Notes: a model not told the origin generated them from the letters alone. DNA of 64,000 nt from Wujia chipingensis (GCF_014337155.1 NZ_CP060632.1:2239001-2303000); one strand, 5' to 3'. Shown: positions 29,808 to 39,010, counted from the stretch's first letter. Made by a program: numbers and translations.

Positions 29808-30511
29808 TGACTGCGATCATCGCACATCGGGGTGCTTCGGCACTCGCCACCCACGAAAACACATTGGAGGCGTTTCAGATTGCGATCAATCTGCAGGCAG
29901 ATTTTGCAGAGTTTGATATCCGTCGAACGAAGGATCATCAGTTGATTGCATTTCACAATCCAGATTTAAACGGCACGGATATCCGCCAACTTACCTATGA
30001 CGAAATCTGTAGAATCACCGGCACACACGGTTACCGGGTTCCGCTTTTACAGGAAGTATTGGAGCTGTGCCGCGGAAAAATCAAGCTGGATATCGAGTTA
30101 AAAGAAACTGGATATGAACAGAAAATCATTGATCTGGTGGAACGCTATTATGATTACTCCGATTATATGATGAAGTCATTTATTGACCGTTCGGTACTTC
30201 GTATCAAGGAGATCGATCCGAACATCAAAGCGGGGCTGCTGATTGGGACACCACGTAACACGATTATCCACCGGTTAAACGAATATTTTCCGCTTCACCG
30301 GTTACATGTATGCAAGGCAGATTTTATCTCACCGCATTTCCAGTTCGTGACACGGGAATTTCTCCTGCGCATGCATCTGCATCGCAAAGAAGTTTATGCA
30401 TGGACGGTCAACGATATTGCAAAAATGAGCAAACTGATCCGCAAAGGTGTCGATGGTATCATCACCGACCGACCGGATTTTGGATTACAGGCACGCATGG
30501 CTTTTGAATAA
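29804..30511 (+). CDS. Glycerophosphodiester phosphodiesterase
   Basis: 235 aa GDPD barrel, predicted cytosolic; releases glycerol 3-phosphate from phosphodiesters. Motifs: IAHRGASALATHENT (catalytic His, Glu), ADFAEFDIRRTKDHQLIAFHN (metal Glu/Asp and second His), KLDIELKE (Glu), YAWTVND near the end. The start overlaps the PII stop, which indicates translational coupling. Confidence 0.92.
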   Translation: MMTAIIAHRGASALATHENTLEAFQIAINLQADFAEFDIRRTKDHQLIAFHNPDLNGTDIRQLTYDEICRITGTHGYRVPLLQEVLELCRGKIKLDIELKETGYEQKIIDLVERYYDYSDYMMKSFIDRSVLRIKEIDPNIKAGLLIGTPRNTIIHRLNEYFPLHRLHVCKADFISPHFQFVTREFLLRMHLHRKEVYAWTVNDIAKMSKLIRKGVDGIITDRPDFGLQARMAFE

Positions 30512-30543
30512 TCAGATAGACAAAACAGAAAGGATGAACAAGC

Positions 30544-31341
30544 ATGAAATACAAAGTTGGATTTATTGGTTGTGGAAATATGGCAAGCGCCATTATCGGC
30601 GGATTGAAGGCACACGCTGGAATCGATGCTTCGGAAATCATCGCAGCAGATGCATCGGAAGCTGCACGTGAGAAAGCAAAGGAAACCCTTAGTATCTGTA
30701 CAACTGCATCGAATACGGAAGTATCCACACAGGCAGACGTATTATTCTTATCCGTAAAACCTCAGTATTACGAGACGGTGATCGCAGAGATCCAACCAAC
30801 GCTCCCTGCCGGGCAGATCATCGTTACAATCGCACCGGGCAAGACACTGGCTTGGCTTGGAGAGCGGCTTGGTGATGTAAAGATCGTTCGTACCATGCCA
30901 AATACACCAGCCCTTGTCGGAGAAGGCATCACAGGTGTCTGCAAGAACAACCTTGTCACAGAAGATGAATTTGCATATGTATTGAAATTACTGAGTAGCT
31001 TTGGACTTGCCGAGGCAATCCCTGAATCCCTGATGGATGCTGTTGTCTCTGTCAGCGGCAGTTCGCCAGCTTATGTATTTCTGTTTATCGAAGCGATGGC
31101 TGATGCAGCAGTAGCCGATGGTATGCCACGGGCACAGGCATATAAATTCGCAGCCCAGGCGGTACTCGGAAGTGCAAAGATGGTTTTAGAGACTGGAAAG
31201 CACCCTGCAGAACTCAAAGATATGGTATGCTCTCCTGCCGGAACCACTATCGAAGCGGTTCGTGTCTTAGAAGAAAAAGGATTCCGCGGGGCTGTCATGG
31301 ACGCCATGAAAGCCTGCACTGCAAAAGCGAAGGGAATTTAA
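30544..31341 (+). CDS. proC: Pyrroline-5-carboxylate reductase
   Basis: Last step of proline synthesis. 265 aa: Rossmann GFIGCGNMASAIIGG (about 5-19), LFLSVKPQYY, VRTMPNTPALVGEG, and the C-terminal signature SPAGTTIEAVRVLEE. Fourth gene of the operon, SD AAAGGATG, ended by a strong terminator. Confidence 0.96.
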   Translation: MKYKVGFIGCGNMASAIIGGLKAHAGIDASEIIAADASEAAREKAKETLSICTTASNTEVSTQADVLFLSVKPQYYETVIAEIQPTLPAGQIIVTIAPGKTLAWLGERLGDVKIVRTMPNTPALVGEGITGVCKNNLVTEDEFAYVLKLLSSFGLAEAIPESLMDAVVSVSGSSPAYVFLFIEAMADAAVADGMPRAQAYKFAAQAVLGSAKMVLETGKHPAELKDMVCSPAGTTIEAVRVLEEKGFRGAVMDAMKACTAKAKGI

Positions 31342-31357
31342 CACCCTTCGTCTTGAT

Positions 31358-31400
31358 AAAAAAGAAGCACTCGATCAATTTCATCGAGTGCTTCTTTTTT
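31358..31400. terminator. Bidirectional terminator of proC and the DUF6465 gene
   Basis: GAAGCACTCGAT and ATCGAGTGCTTC form a perfect 12-bp stem flanked by A6 and T6, so it works on both strands between two convergent genes. Confidence 0.93.
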
Positions 31401-31423
31401 ATGAAAGGTTTTGGGAATACAAA

Positions 31424-31870
31424 TTATAATGAGAAAGAACCCTCTGTTCCATCTGCTGTATAGTATACCATATTTGTCTCTGGCTGATAGTATACGTTCA
31501 ACTCCTTAATTGTTTTCTTTCCACTTGCCTCTGCTGCCTTTGCTGCGATATCTTGTGTGGAAACCTGACCACCCTGATACTCAACAAAAAGCTTTACTGC
31601 CTTAGGAGCGGTTGCCTTAGCTGGAGCTGCTTTCTTTGCAGGTGCTTTCTTAGCTGGAGCTGCTGCCTTCTTTGCTGGCTCTGCTTTCTTAGCTGGAGCT
31701 GCTGCTTTCTTTGCTGGCTCTTCCTTCTTAGCTGGAGCTGCTACCTTTGCAGGTGCTGCTTTCTTTGCTGGAGCTGCTGCCTTCTTTGCTTCTTCCTTTG
31801 CAGGTGCTGCTGCCTTTGCTGCTTCTACCTTTGCCATAGTTGCATCAACTGTTGCTTTCTTTACTGCCAT
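31424..31870 (-). CDS. Ala/Lys/Pro-rich DUF6465-like protein
   Basis: 148 aa from the ATG at 31870 (ACGGAGGA, 8 nt); longer upstream reading is unlikely. Residues 1-90 are a low-complexity basic tail built of AAPAKKA and AKKAEPA units, like histone H1 tails. Residues 92-148 form a compact domain (VKLFVEYQGGQVSTQDI, then YYQPETNMVYYTADG) that matches my memory of DUF6465. Nucleic-acid binding by the tail is an inference. The codons are strongly GCT/AAG biased, which fits a repetitive, highly expressed gene. Confidence 0.85.
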   Translation of the reverse strand: MAVKKATVDATMAKVEAAKAAAPAKEEAKKAAAPAKKAAPAKVAAPAKKEEPAKKAAAPAKKAEPAKKAAAPAKKAPAKKAAPAKATAPKAVKLFVEYQGGQVSTQDIAAKAAEASGKKTIKELNVYYQPETNMVYYTADGTEGSFSL

Positions 31871-31946
31871 AATCCATTCCTCCGTAAAATTTGTATGTAT
31901 ATTTTTCAGTATCACTATGTTGTCTTTTATTTCATTTGTTGACATG

Positions 31947-31975
31947 ATATTACGCCACTTTCCTTGAATTTGCAA
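31947..31975 (-). promoter_or_regulatory. Promoter of the DUF6465 gene
   Basis: -35 TTGCAA (31970-31975), 17-bp spacer, -10 TAATAT (31947-31952). Confidence 0.65.
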
Positions 31976-32140
31976 GGCTTTTTAGCATTTTCTTAAGTAT
32001 TTACCAATGGATTTGCGCTTTCAAGAAAAAAAGAGGACATTTTGCACAATGAATTTCTATTGACTTTTGTCCCCGACAAGACTACTATAAACGACGGCTT
32101 TTATAGCATATTATTTATTATAAGAAAAGGAGTTCTTTCT

Positions 32141-33163
32141 ATGTCTACGCAAAAACGGAACATCTGGCTGGACAATGTAAAAGGATTTTTGATTATCTGT
32201 GTTGTCGCCGGGCATTTTTTAGAGAGCGGAATTGACTACCATTCCAATATGTGCAAATCTTTATTTTTATTTATTTACAGCTTTCACATGCCTTTATTTG
32301 TGTTTGCAAGTGGTCTTATGTGCGAGCATGCAATCAAAACAAAGGAACGCTTCTGCAAAAAACTTGCGAATTTTGCAGGTCTGTATGTCCTGTTGAAGCT
32401 GCTGATCTTTCCATTCCAACGGCTGACCAGTCCCGGACTTACATTTTCACTTGTGAAAACCGACGGCGTTCCGTGGTACCTTTTCGCCATGTGTGTATTC
32501 TATACATGTGCCTATCTGCTTCGCCATGTCGATAAGCGCAAAATCTTAGCCATCGCAGTTTTGGCTGCACTTCTGGCTGGCTATGACAACGGAATCGGGG
32601 ATGTATTTGCTTTTTCCCGGTGTCTTGTATTCTTCCCATGGTTTGTGCTCGGGTGGATGTGCAATGTGAACAAATTAGAATACCAGCTTCACCGTCCGGT
32701 TATGCAGATTCTTGCACCGGTGACCGTCCTTGCATTTTTTATTATTTGCCGTTTAAATATTGACAGTTTTTACATCTTCCGCCGCTTCTTCACCGGCAGA
32801 AGTTCATATGAAGCCCTGTTGGACGATGCTGGTGAGGTCGGTATTTTATTCCGGCTATCCGCATATATGATCACATTTATTATTGGTGTATGTATTTTAA
32901 GTATCATCCCAAGGCATAAGATATTCCATTTAGATGCTCTCGGAAAAGAATCCATGTCGATTTATTTCTTCCATCGTCCGGTTCTCTTCTATCTGGAATA
33001 CGTGGAGACATATCCGTTCCTGTATCAGCATTTTCATGGATGGGCAAATATTTTATGGCTTATCATCGCGATAATTCTCGTGATCATACTTGCACAGCCA
33101 CTGTTCGAAAAGCCATTCAAAATCTACAATGCATGGATTCAGCAAAGGGTTCATGTTTCCTGA
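32141..33163 (+). CDS. Acyltransferase 3 family membrane protein
   Basis: 340 aa, about 10 TM helices; OatA/WecH-type enzyme that would move an acyl group onto a cell-surface sugar. NIWLDNVKGFLIICVVAGHFLE holds the family's N-terminal His; FHMPLFVFASGLM follows; SMSIYFFHRPVLFYLE is near the C-terminus. The ATG at 32141 has AAAAGGAG upstream. No extracellular SGNH domain is attached. Acceptor unknown. Confidence 0.87.
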   Translation: MSTQKRNIWLDNVKGFLIICVVAGHFLESGIDYHSNMCKSLFLFIYSFHMPLFVFASGLMCEHAIKTKERFCKKLANFAGLYVLLKLLIFPFQRLTSPGLTFSLVKTDGVPWYLFAMCVFYTCAYLLRHVDKRKILAIAVLAALLAGYDNGIGDVFAFSRCLVFFPWFVLGWMCNVNKLEYQLHRPVMQILAPVTVLAFFIICRLNIDSFYIFRRFFTGRSSYEALLDDAGEVGILFRLSAYMITFIIGVCILSIIPRHKIFHLDALGKESMSIYFFHRPVLFYLEYVETYPFLYQHFHGWANILWLIIAIILVIILAQPLFEKPFKIYNAWIQQRVHVS

Positions 33164-33193
33164 ATCATCTTGTATCCGGTGAAACCTTATAGC

Positions 33194-33234
33194 AAAAAGC
33201 GGTCTGCACATAACATACAGACCGCCTTTCTTTA
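33194..33234. terminator. Terminator between acyltransferase and amt
   Basis: GCGGTCTG and CAGACCGC stem with an 11-nt loop, A5 on the left and a T-rich right flank; usable by both convergent genes. Confidence 0.85.
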
Positions 33235-33250
33235 TATGTAAGGAAATGAT

Positions 33251-35014
33251 TTAGTTTTCTCCCTGCAAAGCATCGTAGCCTTCTTCTCCGGTACGAACCT
33301 TGATTACATTCTCAACACCATAGACAAAGATCTTGCCATCACCGATGCTACCAGTATAAAGCGCCTTCTTTGCTGCCTTTACAACGGTAGCAACCGGAAC
33401 CTTGCTGACAACGACTTCCACCTTTACCTTTGGAAGCAATGTCATATCCATCTTAACACCACGGTAGTACTTTGTCTGACCCTTCTGGGCACCACATCCA
33501 AGTACCTGAGTGACTGTGATACCTGTTACACCGGCATCATTCAAAGCATTCTTCAGATCCTCAAACTTATTCTGCTTACATATGATAGAAATCTTTGTAA
33601 GCTTGACATCCGAAGCAACACCTGTGCCACCACTCATAACCTGAACCGGAACTGCCTCATCCTCAGGGACTGCATTCTCCGGAATCGCAGGAGTTGATAC
33701 CGTTGTCGTGCCATCGCTGCTGATGTGATCGCCATATGTCATGAATCCTGCATAAGCTGTCTCCAAGCCATGCTCGGTTGCATCCAGACCTGTGATTTCC
33801 TCCTCTGCGGATACACGCAGACCGAAGATCTTCTTGATAATCAGGAATGTGATTGTAATTGTAACGGCTGTCCATGCGGCTGTTGCAAGCATACCTGTCA
33901 ACTGAATACCAAGGAGCTTGAATCCACCACCATAGAAAAGGCCAAGTAATTTGTCACCATTTGCATCTGCAAGAGAATAGGTAGGTGTACTGTCTGTTGC
34001 GAAAAGTCCAACTGCGATCGTACCCCAGATACCATTCATCATGTGAACGGCTACGGCACCAACCGGATCATCGACACGGAGTTTGTTATCAAGCAGCCAT
34101 ACACCAAATACTACGAGTACACCGGATACCGCACCGATGACAATTGCGCCAGTCGCATCTGCAACATCACATGGTGCTGTGATCGCTACCAGACCTGCCA
34201 GAGATGCATTCAGACACATAGATACATCCGGCTTACCATAACGGATCCATGTAAAGATCATACATACGACTGTTGCAACGGAAGGAGCAATCGTTGTTGT
34301 TGTGAATATCGCACCAAGCTGCGGAACTGATGTTGCGGCTGCACCATTAAATCCATACCAGCCAAGCCACAGGATAAATACACCAAGTGCACCAAGTGCC
34401 AAGTTATGTCCTGGGAATGCACCAACCTTGATGCTTCCATCCTTCTGCTTCTTGAACTTACCAATACGTGGTCCAAGGATTGCTGCACCGATCAGGGCAC
34501 AAATACCACCAACCATGTGGATACAGTTGGAACCGGCGAAATCGTGGAAGCCCATCTTAGACAACCAGCCGCCGCCCCATGTCCAGTGTGCTTCAATCGG
34601 ATATATGACTGCGGAGATTACTGCGGAATATACACAGTAGGATAAGAACTTTGTTCTCTCTGCCATCGCTCCGGATACGATCGTTGCTGTCGTAGCACAG
34701 AACACTAAGTTAAATACGAAGTTTGACCAATCAAAATTTGCATAATTTGTGAAGATATCAAATCCAGGCTTACCAACGATACCTGCCACATCCTCACCTA
34801 AGAACAAACCGAAACCGATCAGGATAAACATCACGGTACCGATACAGAAGTCCATCAGGTTCTTCATGATGATGTTACCAGTATTTTTCGCTCTGGTAAA
34901 TCCTGCCTCCACCATCGCGAAACCTGCCTGCATCCAGAACACCAGTGCCGCACCGATCAAGAACCAGACGCCATAGACTTCACTTGAAATCGCATTCATA
35001 ATTTCTTCTGTCAT
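33251..35014 (-). CDS. amt: Ammonium transporter fused to a C-terminal PII domain
   Basis: 587 aa from the ATG at 35014 (GAGGAGG, 8 nt). Residues 1-400 are an 11-helix Amt channel: FWMQAGFAMVEAGFTR, AHWTWGGGWL, GFHDFAGSNCIHMVGG (pore His region), HMMNGIWGTIAVG. A 60-residue Thr/Pro/Glu linker follows, then a full PII domain (about 475-587): KISIICKQNKFEDLKNAL, T-loop QKGQTKYYRGVKMDMTLLPK, TGSIGDGKIFVYG, RTGEEG. The Tyr modified in GlnB is Met here, so control would be by nucleotide/2-oxoglutarate binding without uridylylation. The fusion places the channel blocker on the channel. Confidence 0.95.
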   Translation of the reverse strand: MTEEIMNAISSEVYGVWFLIGAALVFWMQAGFAMVEAGFTRAKNTGNIIMKNLMDFCIGTVMFILIGFGLFLGEDVAGIVGKPGFDIFTNYANFDWSNFVFNLVFCATTATIVSGAMAERTKFLSYCVYSAVISAVIYPIEAHWTWGGGWLSKMGFHDFAGSNCIHMVGGICALIGAAILGPRIGKFKKQKDGSIKVGAFPGHNLALGALGVFILWLGWYGFNGAAATSVPQLGAIFTTTTIAPSVATVVCMIFTWIRYGKPDVSMCLNASLAGLVAITAPCDVADATGAIVIGAVSGVLVVFGVWLLDNKLRVDDPVGAVAVHMMNGIWGTIAVGLFATDSTPTYSLADANGDKLLGLFYGGGFKLLGIQLTGMLATAAWTAVTITITFLIIKKIFGLRVSAEEEITGLDATEHGLETAYAGFMTYGDHISSDGTTTVSTPAIPENAVPEDEAVPVQVMSGGTGVASDVKLTKISIICKQNKFEDLKNALNDAGVTGITVTQVLGCGAQKGQTKYYRGVKMDMTLLPKVKVEVVVSKVPVATVVKAAKKALYTGSIGDGKIFVYGVENVIKVRTGEEGYDALQGEN

Positions 35015-35085
35015 AATCATTTCCTCCTCTTTTTGTTTCTTTCTTTTTGTTAAGTCCGCTAGCTTTCCTTACTCAACATGTTGTC

Positions 35086-35113
35086 ATTATACTTAATAAA
35101 ATTAATTTGTCAA
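35086..35113 (-). promoter_or_regulatory. Promoter of amt-PII
   Basis: -35 TTGACA (35108-35113), 16-bp spacer, -10 TATAAT (35086-35091), about 70 nt before the start. The rest of the 35021-35261 gap is AT-rich with nothing else I recognise. Confidence 0.82.
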
Positions 35114-35261
35114 ACAGTTTTTTCCAGCCGAAATATCAATATTTATATTTATATCAAGCAAATTAATCGTTTTACTTATGATTATCAAGCACATATGCAG
35201 CTTTTATTTAATATAATAAAGTGAGATTGTATAATCTCCACATGTTTTTAAGTTGTACTAG

Positions 35262-35299
35262 AAAAAGAGAAGTGAAAACGTATTTTCACTTCTCTTTTT
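35262..35299 (-). terminator. Terminator of the HD-GYP operon
   Basis: AAAAAGAGAAGTGAAAA and TTTTCACTTCTCTTTTT: a 17-bp perfect stem with a 4-nt loop. Confidence 0.93.
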
Positions 35300-35341
35300 C
35301 TGTGTTTTATGCTATTTTACTTGTTTTTATCAAGTATGTTC

Positions 35342-36436
35342 TTATTTTCGGAAACTCTTATTGGCAAGTTTTTCGAATGCTGGACGTACCTTTCTAAACG
35401 ACTCCATCAGCTTCGGTGAAAATACACCACATTCTCCGGTGATAATCATCCGATATGCATCTTCCTTTGAAAACGCATCCTTGTAGCACCGCTCATTGAC
35501 AAGTGCATCGTATACATCCGCAACCGATACAAGCTGGGCACAGATTGGAATCTCATCACCAACTAAACCATCTGGATATCCCTTACCATCATAACGCTCA
35601 TGATGATGGCGGCAGATCTCATACGCATATTTCATCGTGTCATCGTTCCAATCCTCCTTGATGGAATCAAGCAGTTCACATCCACGGATCGTATGGGACT
35701 TCATATATTCAAACTCTTCTGCTGTCAGTCTGCCCGGCTTCAATAAAATACGGTCTGGAATCGCAATCTTTCCAATATCATGCAAAACGCTGACAGACTC
35801 AATGATATCAATCTTCTCCTTTGTCAGCTCGTATTCTGGATAATCCTCCATCACTGCCTCTGCAAGAATCCGGGTGTATCCCTTTACTCGCTGGATATGC
35901 TCTCCACTTTCTGTGCTTCGATACTCGACAACCGTACCAAGCATTTCAATGATCTGCTGATTCTTCTTCTGCAGATATTCTGCCTGGATCTGCAAGGTGC
36001 GATATGCTTTCCGTAATACGTTCGTCTGCTCAGCTACCTTGTCTTCCAGCTTTAATTTATAATCAAAAAATTCAGCTGTATTTTTAACTCTCTGCTTAAT
36101 AATCGCATTGTTAAATGGCTTCGCAATAAAATCGGAGATTCCAAGCTCAAAGCACTTCTTCTGTACCTCCACCGTATGATCTCCACTGATAACCAGAACC
36201 GGAACCTTTCCGATCACCTCGCGTCGGTTCAACTCTTCCAGCACCTGCGTACCATCCATCTCCGGCATGACCAGATCCAACATAATTGCAGCCATATCTT
36301 TTGCTTCCTGATCTACAATCTCAAGTGCCTGTTTTCCATTTTCAGCTTCCAGAATCGTATATTCATCTTCCAGGATTGAACGCAGTATCTCGCGGTTTAT
36401 ATCAACATCATCCACTATCAAAATTTTATTTCTCAT
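35342..36436 (-). CDS. Response regulator with HD-GYP domain
   Basis: 364 aa. The N-terminal receiver has ILIVDDVDINRE, MLDLVMPEMDG (phosphoacceptor Asp about 54) and FIAKPFNN (Lys). A coiled linker (about 125-165) is followed by HD-GYP: VLHDIGKIAIPD (HD), ICRHHHERYDGKGYPDGL (HH and GYP), VADVYDALVNERCYK. An intact HD-GYP motif predicts cyclic-di-GMP hydrolysis, as in RpfG. It is 15 nt downstream of the DUF342 protein gene. No cognate histidine kinase is nearby. Confidence 0.94.
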   Translation of the reverse strand: MRNKILIVDDVDINREILRSILEDEYTILEAENGKQALEIVDQEAKDMAAIMLDLVMPEMDGTQVLEELNRREVIGKVPVLVISGDHTVEVQKKCFELGISDFIAKPFNNAIIKQRVKNTAEFFDYKLKLEDKVAEQTNVLRKAYRTLQIQAEYLQKKNQQIIEMLGTVVEYRSTESGEHIQRVKGYTRILAEAVMEDYPEYELTKEKIDIIESVSVLHDIGKIAIPDRILLKPGRLTAEEFEYMKSHTIRGCELLDSIKEDWNDDTMKYAYEICRHHHERYDGKGYPDGLVGDEIPICAQLVSVADVYDALVNERCYKDAFSKEDAYRMIITGECGVFSPKLMESFRKVRPAFEKLANKSFRK

Positions 36437-36451
36437 TTGCTTCTCCTTCGT

Positions 36452-38617
36452 TTACACATTCCGTAACGATCCGATACGATTTCCTCTACTCACCAGATAC
36501 ACGTTCCGCATTGGTTCTGAACGCCAAATCACACCATTAATCTCCACGCTGACACCGGAATACAAATTCCCGGTAACGACTACCTTCGCAGATTTTTGTT
36601 TCTTTTGTTCTTTCTCCACTGCGTCTTTCCTCTTCTTTAATTCCTCCAATTCTGTTTTCTTTGTATAAATTGCATCCTCCAGTTTTAAATAGGTCGGATG
36701 TACATTTCGTATCACAGGTTCAAACTTCTTCCGGAACTCCTGATATGCATTCAGCAATAATCGAAGTTCTTGTGAAACCTTTTTCTCCCTACCCTGCAGG
36801 TCTACCTGCATCTGCACATTTTTGTCCTTATTTCCAAGCACAAGCCGTGTAGCAAGACTCGCCTCATTTCCGATGTTAGTTGCCTGTATCAGATTCTGCG
36901 CCTGCGCCAGTCCTCCAGCAAGTACACCATTTCGTCCTGATATCTCGATCCGGGTACCTGCATGAATCTCACTCCGCAGACAATAATTCGCACTGACCTT
37001 TCCACCTGCCCATACGCGTGCGGACTCGAAAAACATGCCCATCACATCGCCATTTGCCCGCAGGAAACCGCGTCCGGATGCATTGTTACCCTTTTTCAAT
37101 ATGATATCGCCACCAGCCTCGATTACCGAAGATTCGGTATATCCATCTACCAGCACATCTCTTGTCGCATGGATACTCACACCCTGTCCAACATTGCCAC
37201 GTACATAGATGGAACCATCAAAATCAACATTTCCGGTTGCACTTGTCACATCATCTAACACTAATAAGCTGGAGATCACAAGCCGGTTATCTTTCAGCTC
37301 AATCTTTCCATTTTCCGTCGCAATATATGTCTTCTTATCTTCCAATATCTGGAAACCACTTCCTGTCAGGATTGGCTTCTCCTTACCCTTCTTTGTCGCA
37401 AGGGATTCTCCCATAATTGTATAACCCGGTGTTCCCTCCTGTGCTTCATGGTAGACAGCAACCGTCTGCCCTTTCTTCACCAGTTCAAACCATTTTGCAT
37501 TCTGATAATCCACGGAACCATCTTCCATCAAAACCGGATTGGATTTTACATTCGTATCAAAGAAGAATTCATACCAGCCATCTGCGCCTGCCTGTGGCAT
37601 CACGCCTTTTGCCAGTGTTACGATATCGCCACTTGTCGTACCATCGCAGATTGCTTTGACAACCGCATAGTCAACACCTTTTTTGATATCTGCCTCCTTA
37701 ATCGCCGAAAGCACCTCATCCTGCGCTATCGGAACTCCCGGATTTGGAAGTATGACGATTGCCTCCATACCACTCTGATTAAGCAACATATCAAAACAGG
37801 AAAATCGTTTCTTCACTGCTTCTCCATTCTGGATCGGCATTTTCGTCTTTTCCAGCAAATCCAGTCTGCGCTGCCGCATCAGCTTTGCCGTGTACATAAA
37901 GCTACGGTAATAGCTGACGTCCATGCCTTCTTCGAGTCCATACCGGATCTCACGCATCTGCTGCCATGAATATAACACATTCTTATATTGTTCTACATCC
38001 AAATGTTTTTCCAGTCCTAACCGGATCTCACGCATCTGCTGCCACGTGTATTCTCTGCTCGCATACACAGACACATCAATATGATGCTCCAATCCTAATC
38101 GAATCTCACGAATCGAGATTCCCCGGAAATCCGGTATCACATAGGAATCAATATCTACACCATTTTTCTTTGCCAACCGGATCTGATGCAGTTGGTCTTC
38201 ATCAAACCCGTTATTGATATATACAGATAAATCGATATGCTCCAGTGTCGCCTTTCTTAACTGCTGCAGAACCCCCGCAGCCATATTCTTTTTATCCGAT
38301 AAATCAATGCCTGCTTCCAGCCCCTTGCGAATCTGACGCATCCTATCAAAGGAGATATTTGGATCTGCGTATTTACTGACATCCAAAGACATCTCCAGTC
38401 CCTTACGGATTTCTTCCATCTGAAACCAATCATACCGGCTGTCCGCATAATAAGAGACCGGTATCTGTTCCACAAGGCCAATCCGAATCTCATGCATCTG
38501 AATTGCAAGAAATTCCGGCTTTGCATAGATGGACACATCAATGTTGTCCTTGATGCCTGCATCAATCTCTGCCTGCTGATCGGGTGTAAATTGATTTTCT
38601 TTCGCAAAATCTGCCAT
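36452..38617 (-). CDS. DUF342/FapA-like protein with N-terminal tandem repeats
   Basis: 721 aa. Residues 10-265 are about nine degenerate 24-26-residue repeats with the core Q-M-R-E-I-R-x-G-L-E then D-V-S-x-Y (examples QQMREIRLGLEKHLDVEQY, QQMREIRYGLEEGMDVSYY). Residues 270-720 form a FapA-like region: an N-terminal lobe, then a right-handed beta-helix with VDGYTESSVIEAGGDIILKKG and GRNGVLAGGLAQAQN, and a C-terminal coiled coil (TKKTELEELKKRKDAVEKE). Family proteins act in flagellar or polar assembly; no flagellar genes are here. Cotranscribed with the HD-GYP regulator, suggesting a cyclic-di-GMP-linked role. Confidence 0.85.
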   Translation of the reverse strand: MADFAKENQFTPDQQAEIDAGIKDNIDVSIYAKPEFLAIQMHEIRIGLVEQIPVSYYADSRYDWFQMEEIRKGLEMSLDVSKYADPNISFDRMRQIRKGLEAGIDLSDKKNMAAGVLQQLRKATLEHIDLSVYINNGFDEDQLHQIRLAKKNGVDIDSYVIPDFRGISIREIRLGLEHHIDVSVYASREYTWQQMREIRLGLEKHLDVEQYKNVLYSWQQMREIRYGLEEGMDVSYYRSFMYTAKLMRQRRLDLLEKTKMPIQNGEAVKKRFSCFDMLLNQSGMEAIVILPNPGVPIAQDEVLSAIKEADIKKGVDYAVVKAICDGTTSGDIVTLAKGVMPQAGADGWYEFFFDTNVKSNPVLMEDGSVDYQNAKWFELVKKGQTVAVYHEAQEGTPGYTIMGESLATKKGKEKPILTGSGFQILEDKKTYIATENGKIELKDNRLVISSLLVLDDVTSATGNVDFDGSIYVRGNVGQGVSIHATRDVLVDGYTESSVIEAGGDIILKKGNNASGRGFLRANGDVMGMFFESARVWAGGKVSANYCLRSEIHAGTRIEISGRNGVLAGGLAQAQNLIQATNIGNEASLATRLVLGNKDKNVQMQVDLQGREKKVSQELRLLLNAYQEFRKKFEPVIRNVHPTYLKLEDAIYTKKTELEELKKRKDAVEKEQKKQKSAKVVVTGNLYSGVSVEINGVIWRSEPMRNVYLVSRGNRIGSLRNV

Positions 38618-38636
38618 CTATATCTCCCTCATTTTA

Positions 38637-38886
38637 CTATTGCATGACATTTAAATAATCTTTCAATATATTCCAATTATTACTCATATTACTATCTGGT
38701 GCTGCTACAAAGTAAAACTGCATATCAATCTGCTCGCCATTTACAGTAAATTTATTTTGTTTCGGATCCAATAATTGTTGTATCATTTTTCGCATACAAC
38801 TCTATGAACTCTGTCTGTGCTGCAGTCAGACAGTTCTTTGCGTTCAATGTAAAGCCCTAATTCTTATCGTTTGTTCTATTTCTCAT
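38637..38886 (-). pseudogene. Remnant of a short disrupted gene
   Basis: On the minus strand a good SD (CGGAGGAATTTG) precedes ATG at 38886 (MRNRTNDKN), then TAG. The same frame continues with GFTLNAKNCLTAAQTEFIELYAK in two pieces up to a TAA. A shifted frame continues with LLDPKQNKFTVNGEQID and MQFYFVAAPDS and ends at 38637. One stop and one frame shift would join them into an ~80-residue protein. The parent family is not recognised. Alternatively the 52-codon frame at 38637-38795 is a real small gene. Confidence 0.5.
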
Positions 38887-38982
38887 TCAAATTCCTCCGA
38901 TATATAAGTAAACCCAACTTATAATATCGGCATTCAATCCTTATTTTTTCACACAATTATACGAATTGTACCGCGAATAGGC

Positions 38983-39010
38983 AAAAAAAGCAACCGCTTA
39001 ACACGGTTGC
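38983..39010 (-). terminator. Terminator of galE
   Basis: GCAACCG with CGGTTGC, 7-nt loop, then T7 on the minus strand, 32 nt after the stop. Confidence 0.9.

Noticed and set aside
31455..31860. Tandem nucleotide repeat in the DUF6465 gene as foreign or satellite DNA
   Set aside because: The repetition is explained by the Ala/Lys/Pro-rich coding sequence with a normal start, SD and C-terminal domain.
32060..32100. TTGTC-CCC-GACAA dyad before the acyltransferase gene
   Set aside because: Only 5-bp arms; too short to separate from chance.
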